Of a stretch of DNA of 64,000 nt, positions 37,301 to 50,969 are shown piece by piece (within the stretch, counting starts at the first letter, position 1; every line of letters starts with the position of its first letter). The notes below the pieces were generated by a model that was given only the letters and a program-made list of their open reading frames with translations, was not told the origin of the DNA and ran no database searches. Source of the DNA: Sparassis latifolia (Eukaryota; Basidiomycota; Agaricomycetes; Polyporales; Sparassidaceae); the NCBI GenBank assembly GCA_018466975.1, contig CM031558.1:2852001-2916000 (forward strand), read 5' to 3'. The position numbers and the translations under genes were made by a program.

Positions 37301-40185
37301 CAGAGGGCCGCGGAGAATTCAACCTGAACAAGTTTAAGGTATCACCATCAACAGACAATATTCGGCATGCTAAAGCAATGGGACCGCCCAATGGCGAACA
37401 GCCCAACGACTCTATTTGTTCCTGGGAGAACACCGCTTTTCCTCGGATCGAGGATCAACGTGCCTAGTGTCTTAACCAATTAGCTAGGTACATTCCGCGG
37501 TCCAGAGGTATATAGCGTAAGGAAAGTCTCCCACGATCAACAAGCCCGGGGAGCAATCACAAATAGTAGGAGGGACATGGCGCGGGGGAGAGACAGCTTT
37601 CGTTGCATAGAGCATAGGATACGAGAGAGAAGCCTAGAGAAAGGCCGACACCAAGTATGTATGGGTCTTATATCGACGAGGACCTGAGAAGACTTTTGAG
37701 AATGTTCTCGCATGGGATTGTTCCGTGGATAGACAGCGCGCAACTCAGGCTCTGTCTTGGCCGTTTGTTCGTGTAGCCGACACTGCCTGCAACGTAAACG
37801 AGCACATCGGAACAGATGCAGAGCAGCGGATCGAACGGGAGGTGCATTGCTCTTGCCACTTGCTAGTAGCACCCGGGACGCGCTATGTCACACGTCTCAC
37901 GTGCAGTACGCGTCCGTGACAACTGTTCCTTACGTAATTGACTCCTTACACAACCGTTAGTTCACGGTGGAGGGTCGAGCAACCTTGACTCGGATCTATT
38001 GACAATATGTGGCCACCTGTCGCTGTATCTCCTTTGGTTCCTGACAGCTTCACTGAACCCGCGGGCACTCAAAGGTTTGGCTGGATATCCAGATATGATA
38101 TCTCGCCGTCCTCCGGCGCCTCGTGCTCATCGTCACCTGCAGTATGCGGACGTGCGCATATCGGTGCTGTACTTCGAAACCACACAGTCGACAGCTCGAC
38201 CTTGTCGGTACTTTGAGGACTCTGCCAATCAGAGAGCACTGTTGGGCTTGGGGTGGGCGCCTCGTCTCGCCAGAGCTCGCATAACCGTATTTTGGCCTAT
38301 ATATGGTGTCCCGAGTAGGCGCTAGGTGCATCGTCTGCGGTAAGCCATTAAATAACCAGGTGGATCGTTCTCGAGTACAAAGATGATTGGTCTCAAATTC
38401 GCCTCTTCCCTATCTTGTCGGCGGCTGTCTGCTCTACTAGCACTAACAACCCAGCATACCTATCTTGTGTCTCTATTTTAATTACTCGTTCCACGACAAG
38501 CCTTGTTGCGGTACGTTACGATCTTGCGCTCTCACATGCGCCGTATGGATGACCAGGAGCCGTTCTAATTTCCTCCATATTGACGAACTCACCACATAGG
38601 AAGTGTTAACTGCATTCGCAGACCTTGAGATACTCCTTCAGATGCTCTCGATGACTACTTGTTCTGGCTTGATGACCATCTTTTCGGTCATCCTTGCGCT
38701 GGATAATACTGGGTAGGATCACTGACACCGTCGGCTCAATTTACCTACTCACTTCACTTACTCCACTCTTAGCGGGTGTCTTTTCTTCAGTTGTTGCTGG
38801 TTATCCAACATTTCAATATACCTCGTATTGGTACGCTCAATCCGATATTCAGTAATTGCACCATTCATGACTCGATTTGAACGGCAAGGTCGAACAGTGC
38901 TCTCACACCACAGCATGTCATTAACTTCTGGCAGTAGCTGTGCCAGCAGTTGAGGAATGTGTCTGAGCGTTGAAAGTTTTCTAGCAAGGAATTTACGTTA
39001 CACAGAGGTCTATGGCCGTGCCTTGATGTCTTGAGGGGATCGTCGGCCGAGTATATTTACAGGCTTCGATCTTGCGTTCCCATATGTCGAGCCTCTCCAG
39101 GATCCGATACAACTTGTTCAGCGCGATTCAACTAAGGACAACAGAAAGATTGAAAGCGTTCTTGGAATTGGTCGAGGCGTTACAACACTCCAACAAGACT
39201 AGGGCTATTGCCCCATTGGCTCCCCCAAATATGCAAAGATTCTCCGGTTTGCCACTTGAGGCGATACCGATTGTCGCAGTGGATATTGGATAGTTCGGCT
39301 GGTCCCTCTGTTGTGGAGACCGCAGGCGTGCGGAATTGCGAAGAGGTGTCGTATAAGCGAGGTTAGTTACTTGCAAGTGTTAGGATCGTTCTGACTATTG
39401 GAGCTGATCTTCAGTGGTTAGATGTGGTCTGCCGTGGTCTGCCGTGGTGCCTGAACGTGATCTGTATACCTTGGCATACCGCTAGACGGTTTCGGGAGTG
39501 CCAGGTCATCAACACGGCGCACCACTACTTTGATCTACCTTGTCTAAGCACACGCGCATCCATGACTGTCAAGCTTAGCAAGCTCACGGCAGCTATACCA
39601 GGACAAAAAACACTGCGAAGAATTTTTGGTCGCGCGCGATGACCCATTTCGCACAAGTTTGTTCCTCTTCGGACATCTGCGCAGGGAGGGTATGAAGTAT
39701 AAGTTAAACATCCAGTCTCGTTCAAGCAGGAACTGTGTGTTTCTCCAAAGCCAGATTTCCGTTTCGCGCTCGCTCCCACAGATATATTTGTGATTTCATC
39801 CGTTGAATTTTTTGAGGCCTCGATAGAAATTTGTTCGCCCATATCCGACAAATGGAGAAGGTTCCAGATCTCGAGAGTTGAGCGTGCTTAGAAGCTTTGT
39901 GGATATCTGTGCCACACACGGATCGGTGGGGCTCCTCGAGGATCGAGGGGAAGTTGTGGCGACCTTAATATTGATCCAATCAGCCGCTGGCCGTGACTCG
40001 GGAAATTGTCCAGCTATATAACACGTATATGGGATTTAGACTTTCAGGCCCTACCACGACTCAGTGCACCCTTCGGTATCAGATGTATGTACACTACCAT
40101 ATTGACCAAGTGCTACGTCCATGACTGTCGTTCTAGCAGAGCCCGCAAACGTTCACGTTGCTTTCTTCCAGCATTTCATCACCCA
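37301..40185. other. Intergenic
   Basis: 2.9 kb between the divergent prenyltransferase (minus) and F-box-like gene (plus). Open frames are short and not gene-like. No repeat or RNA gene recognised. It should contain the F-box gene promoter at the right. Confidence 0.5.
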
Positions 40186-41392
40186 ATGCAGACGTTTTTC
40201 AAGATGGGGCGGTTTCCGGCAGAGGTCTGTGACTCCGTTATTGATTATTCTTCGTGGGACCCGACCTCCGACAAACCTGACTACGGGGCTCTGAGGTCTT
40301 GTGCTCTGACATGTAAAGGCTGGCTTCCTAGAAGTCGTGCGCACATCTTCCACACAGTCGAGCTAAACACCCAAGAGAAGCTGGGGTGTTTTACGCGCTC
40401 GATCGAGACGTCGCCTGCCCTTGGTGATCTGGTTCTGAAGTTAACCATAACTCATCCCGACGACGACCAACCGTTCCATCTAATGGTCGCCTTCCCCACC
40501 AAGCTTGCGGCGCGGCTTCCAAAAGTGAAATCGCTTGCCATCGAGTCGCCCCATGCGGAGCCATCCGTAATCCGTCTCTCTCCAGAATTCTTTCAGTCCA
40601 TGTCCAAATTCAGCACCCTGACCCTTCTGCAACTGTTTCACGTCGAATTCCATAGCTTCGATGACTTTGGCAGCCTGGTATGCAGCTTGCCCAACGTTAT
40701 AGCCATTGAGTGCTGGAATGTAGCCTGGTCAGAATGCGACGCCAACCCATTTGAGACGGCATGCCCGAAAATAACTAGTCTAAAAGTGAGTATTTACTAC
40801 CTATGTCTACTCTCTTCCCTACGTAATTGTTGCTCTCCAGGTTGACGACATAGAGCCCACCGGGTTAACTCAGCTGCTGCGTGCAGTCGGATCCTCCATC
40901 CGGCATCTGACGTTTGCAGCGGATAACGAATGGCTGGAGTCATTTATATCAGGTCAATTTTTCTATCCTTTGCTCTACGCAGATTAACCTTATTTTTTTT
41001 TCACAGACGAGGGCATGTCCATGGCATACTTGACAAGGCTTAAGTCGCTCGAAATTCCAATACGCCTTGATCGCGCCGATTTCCGCATGGTGAAGGCGCT
41101 GCTCACCCAATTTACATGTGATCAACTTCTTGGCAAGTTGACCTTCTCTTTCCACTACGGCTGTACCGATACACCACTGGAGAGTGCGAAATGTGCTCTC
41201 TCAGGCCTGCAGCGCACAGGCATCGAGGATATCTTGACCTGGCCGCAATTCTCCGAACTGGAGGAAGTAGTCTTCCGGTTCTCCTCCGTGCGCGATACCG
41301 ACTGCCTTGACCGGAGTTGGAAGATGGAGTTGATTTCTATGCTACCGCGACTGCAGCAGCGCGGAATTGTGCAGGTGGAGTTGTACGCATGA
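40186..41392 (+). CDS. F-box-like / leucine-rich protein
   Basis: Seen: exons 40186-40785, 40841-40952 and 41007-41392, 365 aa. The N-terminus RFPAEVCDSVIDYSSWD followed by LRSCALTCKGWLPRSR is the F-box-like pattern (LPxEVxDxII ... ALVCRxW). The rest has leucine-rich segments such as LPKVKSLAIESP, LTLLQLFHVEF and FSELEEVVFRFSSV. Known: F-box proteins select substrates for SCF ubiquitin ligases, and this family is greatly expanded in mushrooms. ATG 40186 is chosen; 40204 is an alternative. It is on the opposite strand to its neighbours, ends 216 bp from the NRPS stop codon, and is probably a passenger in the cluster rather than a pathway gene. Confidence 0.75.
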
Positions 41393-41608
41393 AGAATGCG
41401 GCAACGGTACACAAATGGGCCCGGGCTGTGTATAGGTGTCGATATTTATTCAGACTATGTATTTCTGCACTGCCCAGAGTCGTTCACATGTGCTGTATTC
41501 TGCATAGTGATATAGATCGCAGGTCATCGTTTCACGCAAAACTTGTCCTATGCGTATCTAGAAGCATAAATTACTGTGCGACTCTATAGCGCATGACCCC
41601 AGAATGAT

Positions 41609-44600
41609 TCATCTCAACTCAAAGGATGCACGAGAAGCCACGCCACTGATCGACGGATCCAAGAAGAACTCGATGAAGCTGATGCGAACCCTTCTCAATT
41701 CCAACTCCTTCAACAACATGGGTACCATCAGGGACGTCCCTCCCAGCTCAAAGAACGTCACATCTGATCCTGGCGAGATCTGCCTTAAACCAGACGGCGT
41801 GGCATCAATGACTGTGAGCATGCTGCAGCGGACAACGGCCATTTTGTCTTCGCAACTGGGAGCCCTGACAACGTACGCGTCCAACGCCGCGCAGATCTGC
41901 AGGGGCGTCGAGGAGCTGCCAGCGAGCATTGCCAGGGAGGTGCGCATGGCGGTCTCTAGGGCATTGACAAGTGAGTCGTCGTAAATATCCGACGCCTCGA
42001 AGCGTAGCCGCATGCCTTGTCTCTTCGGGAGCAGCTGGTAGCCAAGGAGCAAGTCGAACTGGTATCTCGCGACTATTAGTTGCATTAGAAGGGGGGAGAG
42101 AGGTACGCTTACATTTGACCCTTCCGGTGCGACCATCACACTCTCCACCTCAGCACCAGGGATGCGCAGCTTCGGAATGGTCTCGTTCTCATTTTCCACA
42201 GACAGCATGACCTGGAAAAGAGGGTGCCGACCCAAGTTACGCGGAGTCCCGACATGCCGCACTATCTCGTCAAAAGGAACACTGAAATGCAGAGAGGCTG
42301 CTCGTTGTGAGTCCACCACTGAGCGAAGCAATTTTTCCGTCGACGTTCGGTTGCCATCATGTAACTGGTGACGGAAAGGAACACGATCCAGGAAGAGACC
42401 ACATAGCTCGTACTCCTCTGCAGTCCGGCGATTCGCATGAGATGCACCAACAACTATGTCGTCCTGGTGAGCAAACACCGAAAGGACAAGAATGAGGGCG
42501 GCGCTGAAGAATTGATGGAGTGTTACCCCAACGGCAATCGCTGCCCTTTCCACAATCTGTCGCAGCTCCTCTGGGAGGTCGAAGAAGCGAGATCTGCCAG
42601 CATAAGACTTCATTGCGGGCCGTGGGCGAGAAAGGGGAAGGGCGATGCAGTCCGGAATGCCCCGCAGGTAGCTCCCCCAGAACGCCAACGTCTCGGGTTC
42701 ATGCTTGCGCGATGCGGACGCTGCCCATATCGGATAGTCCAACTCGCGAGGGCTTGGAGTTACGTACGTTCCTCGAATTATTGATGTGTACACGTTGGAT
42801 ATATCTTTCATGACGAGGTCAATACTCCAATCTATATTATCCAATGTTAGGATAGCACGAGTAAACAATATAATGTGGTACTCACGGTCCACAACGATGT
42901 GATTTGCAGCGAACAACACCGAGGTCGTACTATCCTTGGACGACAGACGAACGCGAACGAGCGGTCCAGCAGAGACATCGAAGACATAGTTCAAGTTTGT
43001 ATGCAGAGTATCGTTGAAGTCCTGGGGCGATACGATCAAGGCCTGCGGAGAAGGGCCTGAGGTTTCCCGTCGGGGCTCTCCTTTCTCATCCACAGTATAC
43101 CTCACACCGAAGATGACGTGACGTGCAATAACCAGGTCGAATGCCTGCTTCAGCAGGTCGACATCAACTGTTCCCTTGATAGTGTAGAGTGCGGAGACCG
43201 TGAAAGGTGTCTTGACGGTTGCCAGCTGATAACCCAGCCACATGCCTCGCTCACTGTGCGACAACACTCCAATGTCGGTCACTTCAACGGCGCTGTAGGT
43301 AACAGTTTGCGTTGTTGCCAGAAGATCGTCAACAGCACGTGCAAGATCGCGCAGGACGGGATGGACGATGACCAGTGTCAGCGGAATCTTGATCTTGTAC
43401 AAACGCTGCAAAGCCGACACGAGCCTGATCTGGTTCAGGGACGTGCCCCCAAGTCGCAAAAAATGCGCCATGGCAGAGACATCCTCTGCAGTATCCAACA
43501 TATCCTTCCATATCTCGGCGAGATGCCGTTCGGTTTCGGTCTTCGGGGGCTGAAAATCTCTGGATTCATCCTGCGGCAATGGTTGCGCCATTAAAGCTTT
43601 TCGATCGATCTTCTGATTGGCCGTCATAGGTGGATTGTCCAATGCGATGATCCATTTTGGGACTGCGAAATGTGGTTCAGTCTCCATCAGACGTTCGCGC
43701 AGAGATCCTGTGTTAATGCTTCCTGGGGTCACATACGCGACCAAACGATCGTTGACAACTTCAGACGTCAGCCAAGAATCAGTATCGAACCGTGAAAAAA
43801 TAACCTGTTGATGTACGCACGAACAACCGTAGCAGTTGCCAGAGGAGTGCCCATGAAATTGCTTGCCTCTCGGATCAGCGCGTTCTCTACTCCTACTAAA
43901 CTGAGACGGAAGCCGCCCTTGAGTTTGATGAGATCGTCCATTCTAATGGGGGCCTCAACATGAGTTATGTGCATTCGGACAACAATGCTTCGTTTACCTG
44001 CCCACGTAATCCAGCTCTCCCTTCAGGTTCCAGCGACCGATGTCTCCAGTACGATAGATTCTCTCTCCGGGGTAGCCGAACGGGTCAGCAATGAATTTTT
44101 CGTTAGTTGAGTCGGGTCGACCAACATAGCCACTTGTTGGGGAGCTTCCACCAATCCACATCTCACCAGGAAGACCAACAGGTACTGCACAACAAGTTCA
44201 GCGCTTATCCGGAACACGCAGGCGTACAGCTTCGCCTACCAGGAAGACAGGTATCCGGGTCAACACAGTAGATCCTAGCGTGCGAGAATGGTCTTCCTAG
44301 TGCTACTGGTTCACCAGGAGTGAGGTATTTGAAGGTTACCGCGATATGACACTACAGATCAAGCACTCAGCGTAGTCAACAGCGTAGTGAAAATGAGACA
44401 AATTACTTCAGTCGGCCCGTACATGTTCCCGACAGTCCTACCGACAGACCAGGTATCTGCCAAACCTTGCGGGACAGGCTCTCCGCCCACAACAACCTGA
44501 ATTCGTGCGTCAGAAGAGGATAAGTGTCATGTCACTGTTGTGACATACGTATTCGATGTTCTTGTGCTCAGCCTCATCGAGACTTGCCAGCGTCGAAGGA

Positions 44601-47600
44601 GTGCACATAACGCAGTGTACGTGTTTGAGCTGCTCTAACGGGTCATCCGGATCCTGTAACACGACCGTTCCACCGTATAAGAGCGGTCCGAAAATACACA
44701 TCAGATGTCCGTCGAAGCCTGTGGGGAAGCAACGTTAACTTCAGGGAGATTTCTTTGAAGATGACTCACCAAGTGCCATCATCAACCCAACCCGACGACC
44801 AGGTGCAGCCCAAAGGTGGCCGTAATCGCTCATGAAAGTGGCGTCAAGTCCGCCATGCAACATAGGCACTCCTTTCTGCAAGCAGTACCGCGGGTTACAA
44901 CGGTTTAGTGATGACGTTCTGAGTACAGTTAAGAAAGAGAAACTATGCGCACCGGTACTCCTGTCGTTCCCGATGTGTAGATGTAGACCACAACATCCTG
45001 TGTTGTCGGTCTAGCGAGCGAGACCGGTGGAGTCTTCGCCTCAACCAGTTCCGCAACACGGAGTAGCTTCACTTTGAACATGGCGCGATAACGCTCAGTA
45101 GCTTGAGGAACCAAGAGTATGCCGACATTGTCCCGCTGTTCGAGTATCCAGGTCTGACGTTCGAGGGGATACTTGGCATCAATCGGTAGATAGGTTCCGC
45201 CCGCTTTGAGAATTCCACAAACACCAACCAACCACTCAAAGTTGTGCATTGCGAGTATGCCGACTGTGGAGCCAACTGTTACGCCATGATGCGTAGCAAG
45301 GTAGTAGGCAACAGCAGAAGACTGTCGGTCCAGCTCTACGTAGCTCATGGAGGCAGCACCTTGAGCAATCGCATCGAGGTCCTTGTGCGCCGTCATAGAC
45401 TGCTCTAAGCGATCCAGGATAGTGACCGTCTGACGCTGTACCTCCGTGTGGTGGTTATTCAGTCCGTGCGTCAGGAATCGACGCTCTGTCGCATCCGTGA
45501 GCTGGACGTCCTTCACAAGAGAAGCCGACATGAAAGAAGTGACAGCATTGCAAAAATGCCGACCCATATTCTGTGCATACGTCTCGTCGATCCGCTGCGG
45601 CTGCTGGCGGAACCTAACTATCGCAGTCTGCTTCGCACTCCTCTCGAAAGTGATCGTGAAGGGGAACTCCGTTTGCTCCGTAGTCACAGAATTCAGCATC
45701 TGCAATCCAGTAGCACCGCTCGACGGTGTCAGCTCTGAGGCGAAGTCGTCGGAGAACGAGAATCCAAAGTCAAACAGGTTCTTGTCTGCTGGTATATCTA
45801 GCGCCGTCATTGCAGAGCGGAGGGACGCCCATTCCCATGAAGTTAACGACATCACCTGTTTTGACGTAGCCTTCACGAAATCCCTGACAGACAGAGAATC
45901 GTCTTCCAGGTTCACGTGGATTGGCAGGGTATTGACAACTGGGCCTACGACGCGCTCTGCATCGAACATCGTCGACCGTCCTGTGAGTACAATGCCAATA
46001 TTGGTATCACGTTTGTTCGTGTATCGGCAAAGGACAACAGCAGCTGCCGCAATGAAGACGGTGGTCATCGTCACAGAGGACTGTCGCGCAAACTCGGCTA
46101 CAAGATCCAGAGCAAGCGAAGATTCGTAGACAATTTCGTGCGCCACAGGAGCGGACGTCAAGAGACAAGGTAGGTTGATCGGGGCGACTGGCTCTGCACC
46201 CTTGAGGCTCTCTTTCCAAAAGGAAGTTACCTTCTCTTCGAGGTCACTCTGCTTGCGGACGATCGATCGCGCGACAGACGCAAAGGAGCGAGCGGGTGAC
46301 AGGGGCCGTTGCGAATCATTGTAATCCTGGATCAGTTCATCGTGAAGGACCGTGGCAGAAAGACCATCAATCAAGCCGTGGTGAACAGTCCACACAAAAG
46401 AAGCCGTGTTTGACTGAGAGGACACGAAAAGTGCGAGTCGCATCAGCTTCCCCGGGAGTACAAAATCGTCAACGCTGAAGCCGGTCTTCAGGTCCTCTTC
46501 GACGTACGCGCCCAGAGCAGCCTCCAGGTCCGCATCACTCTCGAACTCACGCAGACTGTAGTTCAGCTCGGGGATGCGGCGATGCACGATTTGTACGCCG
46601 CTCGAGCCATGTTCGAGGTGGAAGGACGATCGGAAAATCGCATGTCTCTGTGCAGCGAGTCTCCAAGCGTGCACGAATCGCGCACGGTCAAATGGCCCAT
46701 CCAAGTCTTGAAGACTGCTGCGAGTCTGAATGGAGTATACAGTGGGCTTCGTCGCAGTGGTCATGAACATACCCCGTTGTACCGGGGTCAGCGGCGCAAT
46801 ATCCTCTGCAAGGACATCGGCGTCTGGGCCAAGAACCTCGCGCAGGAGAGCTTCGTCCTCGTCTGTGGTAGCCTGCTCCTTTGATACACTTGGCGCAGAA
46901 GAAAGAGGCGTCGCCGCGGCAGCTATGGCCTCTATGATGTTGAGCCCAATGACATCCAGGAAGGTGATGCTGAATCCTGAAGCGCGAACGAGCGATACCA
47001 GACGAATAGCGCCCAACGAATCTCCACCAAGTTCAATGAACGACGCATGGACACCAACCTCGGAATGCAACCGAAAAAGTGCACGGAAGCCCTTTGCAAC
47101 GGCACGCTGTGCTTCATTTGCAGGAGCCGGGCCGTATGAGGTACTGTCCTCCTCCAGCAACTGCTCAATAAGAGCCTGCACGCCTCTGCGATCCGTCTTG
47201 TCATTCGATGTTCGAGGAAATGTATCCAACGCGAAGATCTTGTTGCAGACCATATATGCAGGAGTGTGCATAAGCAATCGCTCACGGAGCGCTTTCGCGT
47301 CGACATTCGCAGGGGTCACGGCGCCGATGAGACGCCCACGAATCATGAACGCCTTGGCGTCAGAGACAGTGTCGTCGTTCAGCATCGCAGATTCGACATC
47401 GCCCTCGAGATCTATGAGGAAGCCGCGGTTCTTAACTCGCCTGGTGGAACGGAAAATATAAGATGATTGTGCACCCTGAGATGCTACCAGCTTACCAGTC
47501 ACTCCGCCCGAGGTACTCAAGCGTGCCGTCTGCCGTCCATCTCGCCCTAGTTGTACCATAAGTAAGCATCGACAACAAGACGAGAACACGTACAAGTCGC

Positions 47601-48998
47601 CAGTGCGGTACCACTTCCCGGTGCCCTTGATCCCAAGCGTCTTCTCCACCCACTCGAGCTCCACGAATTTCTCGTCAGTCAACTTCTTGTTTGCATAGTA
47701 CCCTCTCGCAACACCCCGTCCACCGATCACCATCTCGCCTGACACACCGACGCCTACCGGCTTCATATTCTCGTCCACCACAAGCACGGCATACCCCACC
47801 AGCGGGCGTCCGATCGTCACCTGTTGGGAGTCGGCATGAATTTCGATCATAGTAGCTGCGCACGTCGTCTCCGTCGGGCCATAGCAGTTGAATATCCGGA
47901 GCCCTTCGCGAGCCCAGCTCTGCACGAGCGACAGCGGGAGCGCCTCCCCACCGGCGAATATGCCTCGAATGCGGGGGTATTCCCCAGGTGAGAGCGAGGA
48001 GAGAAGAGAGGGAGTGAGCGGAACGTGAGATGCGTGTTTTGCCACCGAGGCAATGCTGGACTTGTCTGCAAGGCAAAGCGTCGCTCCGTTACAAAGACAG
48101 CTCCACAAGGCACCGGAGAAGGCTAGTTCATGACGTTAGGACTCATCGTAGATTATTCAGCAACGAGCATACCGTCGAATGCGACTGAAAAGACAAGGAA
48201 ACAGCGGTCTCCGGGTTGTACGCCCATGTTTCCCGGTTTGTCGTGTTCAGAGCGATGAGCATATTGAATCAGGTTCTTGTGATCGACCATCACGCCCTTC
48301 GGAGCACCGCTGGTTCCACTCGTCATGATCACGTATGCAAGACGGTTGGAAGACGGTACAACCTGGCCAGATGAAGGAGCGATGGCCTTTGAAGCTTCTG
48401 TATATATGACGTTCTTGGACAGATGAGCTGGCACAAGTGTAGCAAAACCGGGGTCTGAGACCACGACAACCCTGGGCTTGATCGTGGCGAAGACGGTATC
48501 TATGCGATCTTGCGTCCATTCCTCTGCATCGCACGGAACGTACGCTCCTCCTGTAAATAAGATTAATTTCCAGATAATGAAGTAGACATAACCAATCGCA
48601 CCTGCTTTCACGATCCCAATTATACCAGCAATCGCTTGGGGAGTCCGCGATGCAATCACAGGCACTAACTCTTCACGCTCAATTCCCGCAAGTAGTAATT
48701 GATCCGCGACATGGTTGGCCAACTGGTCTAGCTCGCGAAATGTGAGCTTCACGTCGGTGACACCGAGCTCTACAGCAATCCGATCCGGGTGGGTCCTCGC
48801 AATTGCTTCGAAATCCGTGTGGATGCCTCGCTGGGCATCGGCGTGAAATTGGTGGAGAACCTGGGGAAGGTCAAGTACTCCTGAAAACGACACTACGCGT
48901 GCCAAATCGCCCAACTCGTCGAAATGCTGGTCGTCAGGACCTCTACGTTCGAAAGAGAGAGTATCCGCAGGCAGACTGGTTGATACGGCCGCAGACAT
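41609..48998 (-). CDS. Dimodular non-ribosomal peptide synthetase, A-T-C-A-T-C-T
   Basis: Seen: many exons on the minus strand. A1 (about 48.9-47.2 kb) has LAYVIMTSGTSGAPKG, AFDAFSG, NCYGPTETTCA and YRTGD. T1 has ELGGDSLGAI (about 47,025), C1 VHHGLIDG (46363-46383). A2 (45.4-43.6 kb) has YIYTSGTTGVP, FDGHLMC, MYGPTE, YRTGDIGRW and PMTANQKIDRKAL. T2 has RLGGTSLNQI, C2 ANHIVVDHW (42886-42905 plus a 54-nt in-frame intron 42832-42885), and T3 ELGGTSLMVP (about 41,745). No thioesterase or reductase follows. Each T keeps its phosphopantetheine Ser. Known: GliP-type synthetases share this order and release a diketopiperazine by the last C-T. Inferred: two amino acids are joined and cyclised. Substrates were not predicted. 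ATG 48998 is preferred over 49106. Confidence 0.9.
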
Positions 48999-49864
48999 GT
49001 TTGCAAACGTAGTGGGAAAATCTAGGCCGACTTGCCTTAAAAGCAAGGAACAACACCGATCCGTGCGCGGATCCCATTGCGCACCGTGGATTGACTTGCT
49101 AGACACAGAGAGAATAGGAAATTGAAACGTGCGATCATTGGTTCCTCAGAGCACTGCATCTCCGGCGGATATGGGCATCACTCTGACGCCTAGCGGGATT
49201 GATCTTCCAATCGTAGACGTCCACGGAAGACTGCAAAGCCACGGATGAGAGTATATCGGTCCAGATACTCCAGGTGTGACCGAGATATGCAGTCGTAAGC
49301 TACAAGCCGGAACGTGGTTTTGAGACTAGTTTGTGCCAGATACAATAGGTCGCTCAAGTCAGATTCAGGAAGACTGAACACAGCGGTCGAATGCTGTTGA
49401 GCGGGACAAATCGTATGTACGAGACAGAGTGGATCATGATGCTCTCGGAGTCTCCAAGTTTATTCATTATTATCATAGACAGTTGAATTGTAAGTCGGGA
49501 GACTTCACTTGAGTACATGTCAGTGGATTTGACGACTGTGAGGGTCACTACGGAAGACTAGTGGAAGAACACTAGCGCGAAGCTCGTTCGAGTCCCAGAT
49601 CAAGGAGCGCTCCTCGGGGGCTAGTACATATCGCGATCACGTTTCAATTAGGACCGCTGTCAGCGTTGTACCTCCAATGTCCATCACTTTTCAATTGCAA
49701 AGGCGACACGCATTTCGTTCCAGCGGTTGTGCAGTCACGTATAAAATTTCATCGTCTTTTATGACTAGACGACCCTCGCTAGGAGCTTTGTTTTTGTTCA
49801 AGAAAATAGACAGAACTCGACTAAATTTTCTGAAGGTACATTGGGAACTGCTACAGGACACCAC
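48999..49864. other. Intergenic, NRPS promoter region
   Basis: About 870 bp between the NRPS start and the end of the unknown 331-aa gene. Frame stays open upstream of the NRPS ATG to 49106, so the true start may lie there. No TATA box stands out. A T-loop-like word (GTTCGAGTCC, near 49,587) was looked at and rejected as tRNA. Confidence 0.5.
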
Positions 49865-50969
49865 TTATTCGAACGCGTACTCGTGAGCCTCATGCTCGGG
49901 CTTCAACGTCTCCGCATTGTACGCGATCACCCCGACCATCAGTCTCTTATCCACCCGCCACAAGAGCCTCCACTTTAGGGCGTGCGGCTTGCCTTGCTCT
50001 GGGGCCTGCACGACGTTCAAGAGCACGTTCTTCTCGTTCAACGCGAAGAACTGCGCGTCGTCCCCTCCCTCGCTCAACGCCTGCACGTCGAACACCACTC
50101 CATCTGTCACCCGCAGCCTACATCCCTTGACCATCTCGGGCCTCATCACGAAACCATGCGCAGACTGTGCGTCGGGGAAGATGGTCTTGATGGCTTCTGC
50201 GCGGTCGACCTTGCGGATGACGGCACCCGCGCCGTCTTGGGCCCAGTGAGCTGACTTGGAAAAGGGCTTCGCGTCCGACTCATCACGGAAGATGATGGTC
50301 TTGAGCAGCGGGCCCTTTGCACCTGGCACGGCCATAAAGAGCGGGAGGACGGAGAGTCGGATCTGTTCGTTCGGCTGGAGGCTGATCTGGCTGACGACGG
50401 GCGCACCCCACTTCATCTGGTTCACGGCGCACGTCCCGTGTCCTGGAAGAAAGGTGAGATTCTAATGCGACAAGACTGCAAGTTCGCGTACCGTACGGTG
50501 GATAGCCGAACAGTCTGACGGTGGCCATCATTGGGCCCTCAGGCAACATGGCGAGCCCGTCTTCAAACAGGTTCTCCGACTTGGATATGACGTACGCCTT
50601 GTGCTCCTCTCCGCTCTCCTTGAAAAATCTGTGCGCAATAAGTCATCGAACATCAAGAAACGACTTCATTTTCTCGGGAGAATCTCACCTCTTTTCATGG
50701 GCGACTTCACCAGCCTCATCGCGATAGAAGCGACGCTCGCCTGCGAAGTGCTCCACCACCGGGAACGCGCCATCCTTGGGCTTCGTCATGTCGAACGCCT
50801 GCGAGTAACACCCGTTATCGTGGAAGATAAACTTCCACGACTCCCACATCTTCTCGGACCAGAAGGCATCGTCGTCGTTCGTGTTAAGCTCCTCGACGCT
50901 TTTTGCGTCATAGTATGCGAGCACGTCGGCAAGGATGCGGCGGTTCTCTTCGTAGGCTGTGGTGGACAT
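49865..50969 (-). CDS. Unknown 331-aa protein
   Basis: Seen: exons 50689-50969, 50492-50628 and 49865-50442, total 996 nt. It starts MSTTAYEENRRILADVLAYY, has WKFIFHDNGCYSQAFDMT and FAGERRFYRDEAGEV in the first exon, MLPEGPMMATVRLFGYPPYG in the second, and VSQISLQPNEQIRLSVLPLF and HALKWRLLWRVDKRLMVGV in the third. No signal peptide, membrane helix or catalytic motif that I know; the N-terminus could be a small helical domain before a beta-rich part. I do not recognise the family. It lies next to the NRPS and is divergent from small protein B, so a pathway role is possible but unproven. Confidence 0.7.

Noticed and set aside
49561..49620. T-loop-like word GTTCGAGTCC suggesting a tRNA
   Set aside because: No matching acceptor stem, D-arm or anticodon loop could be found at the right distances.
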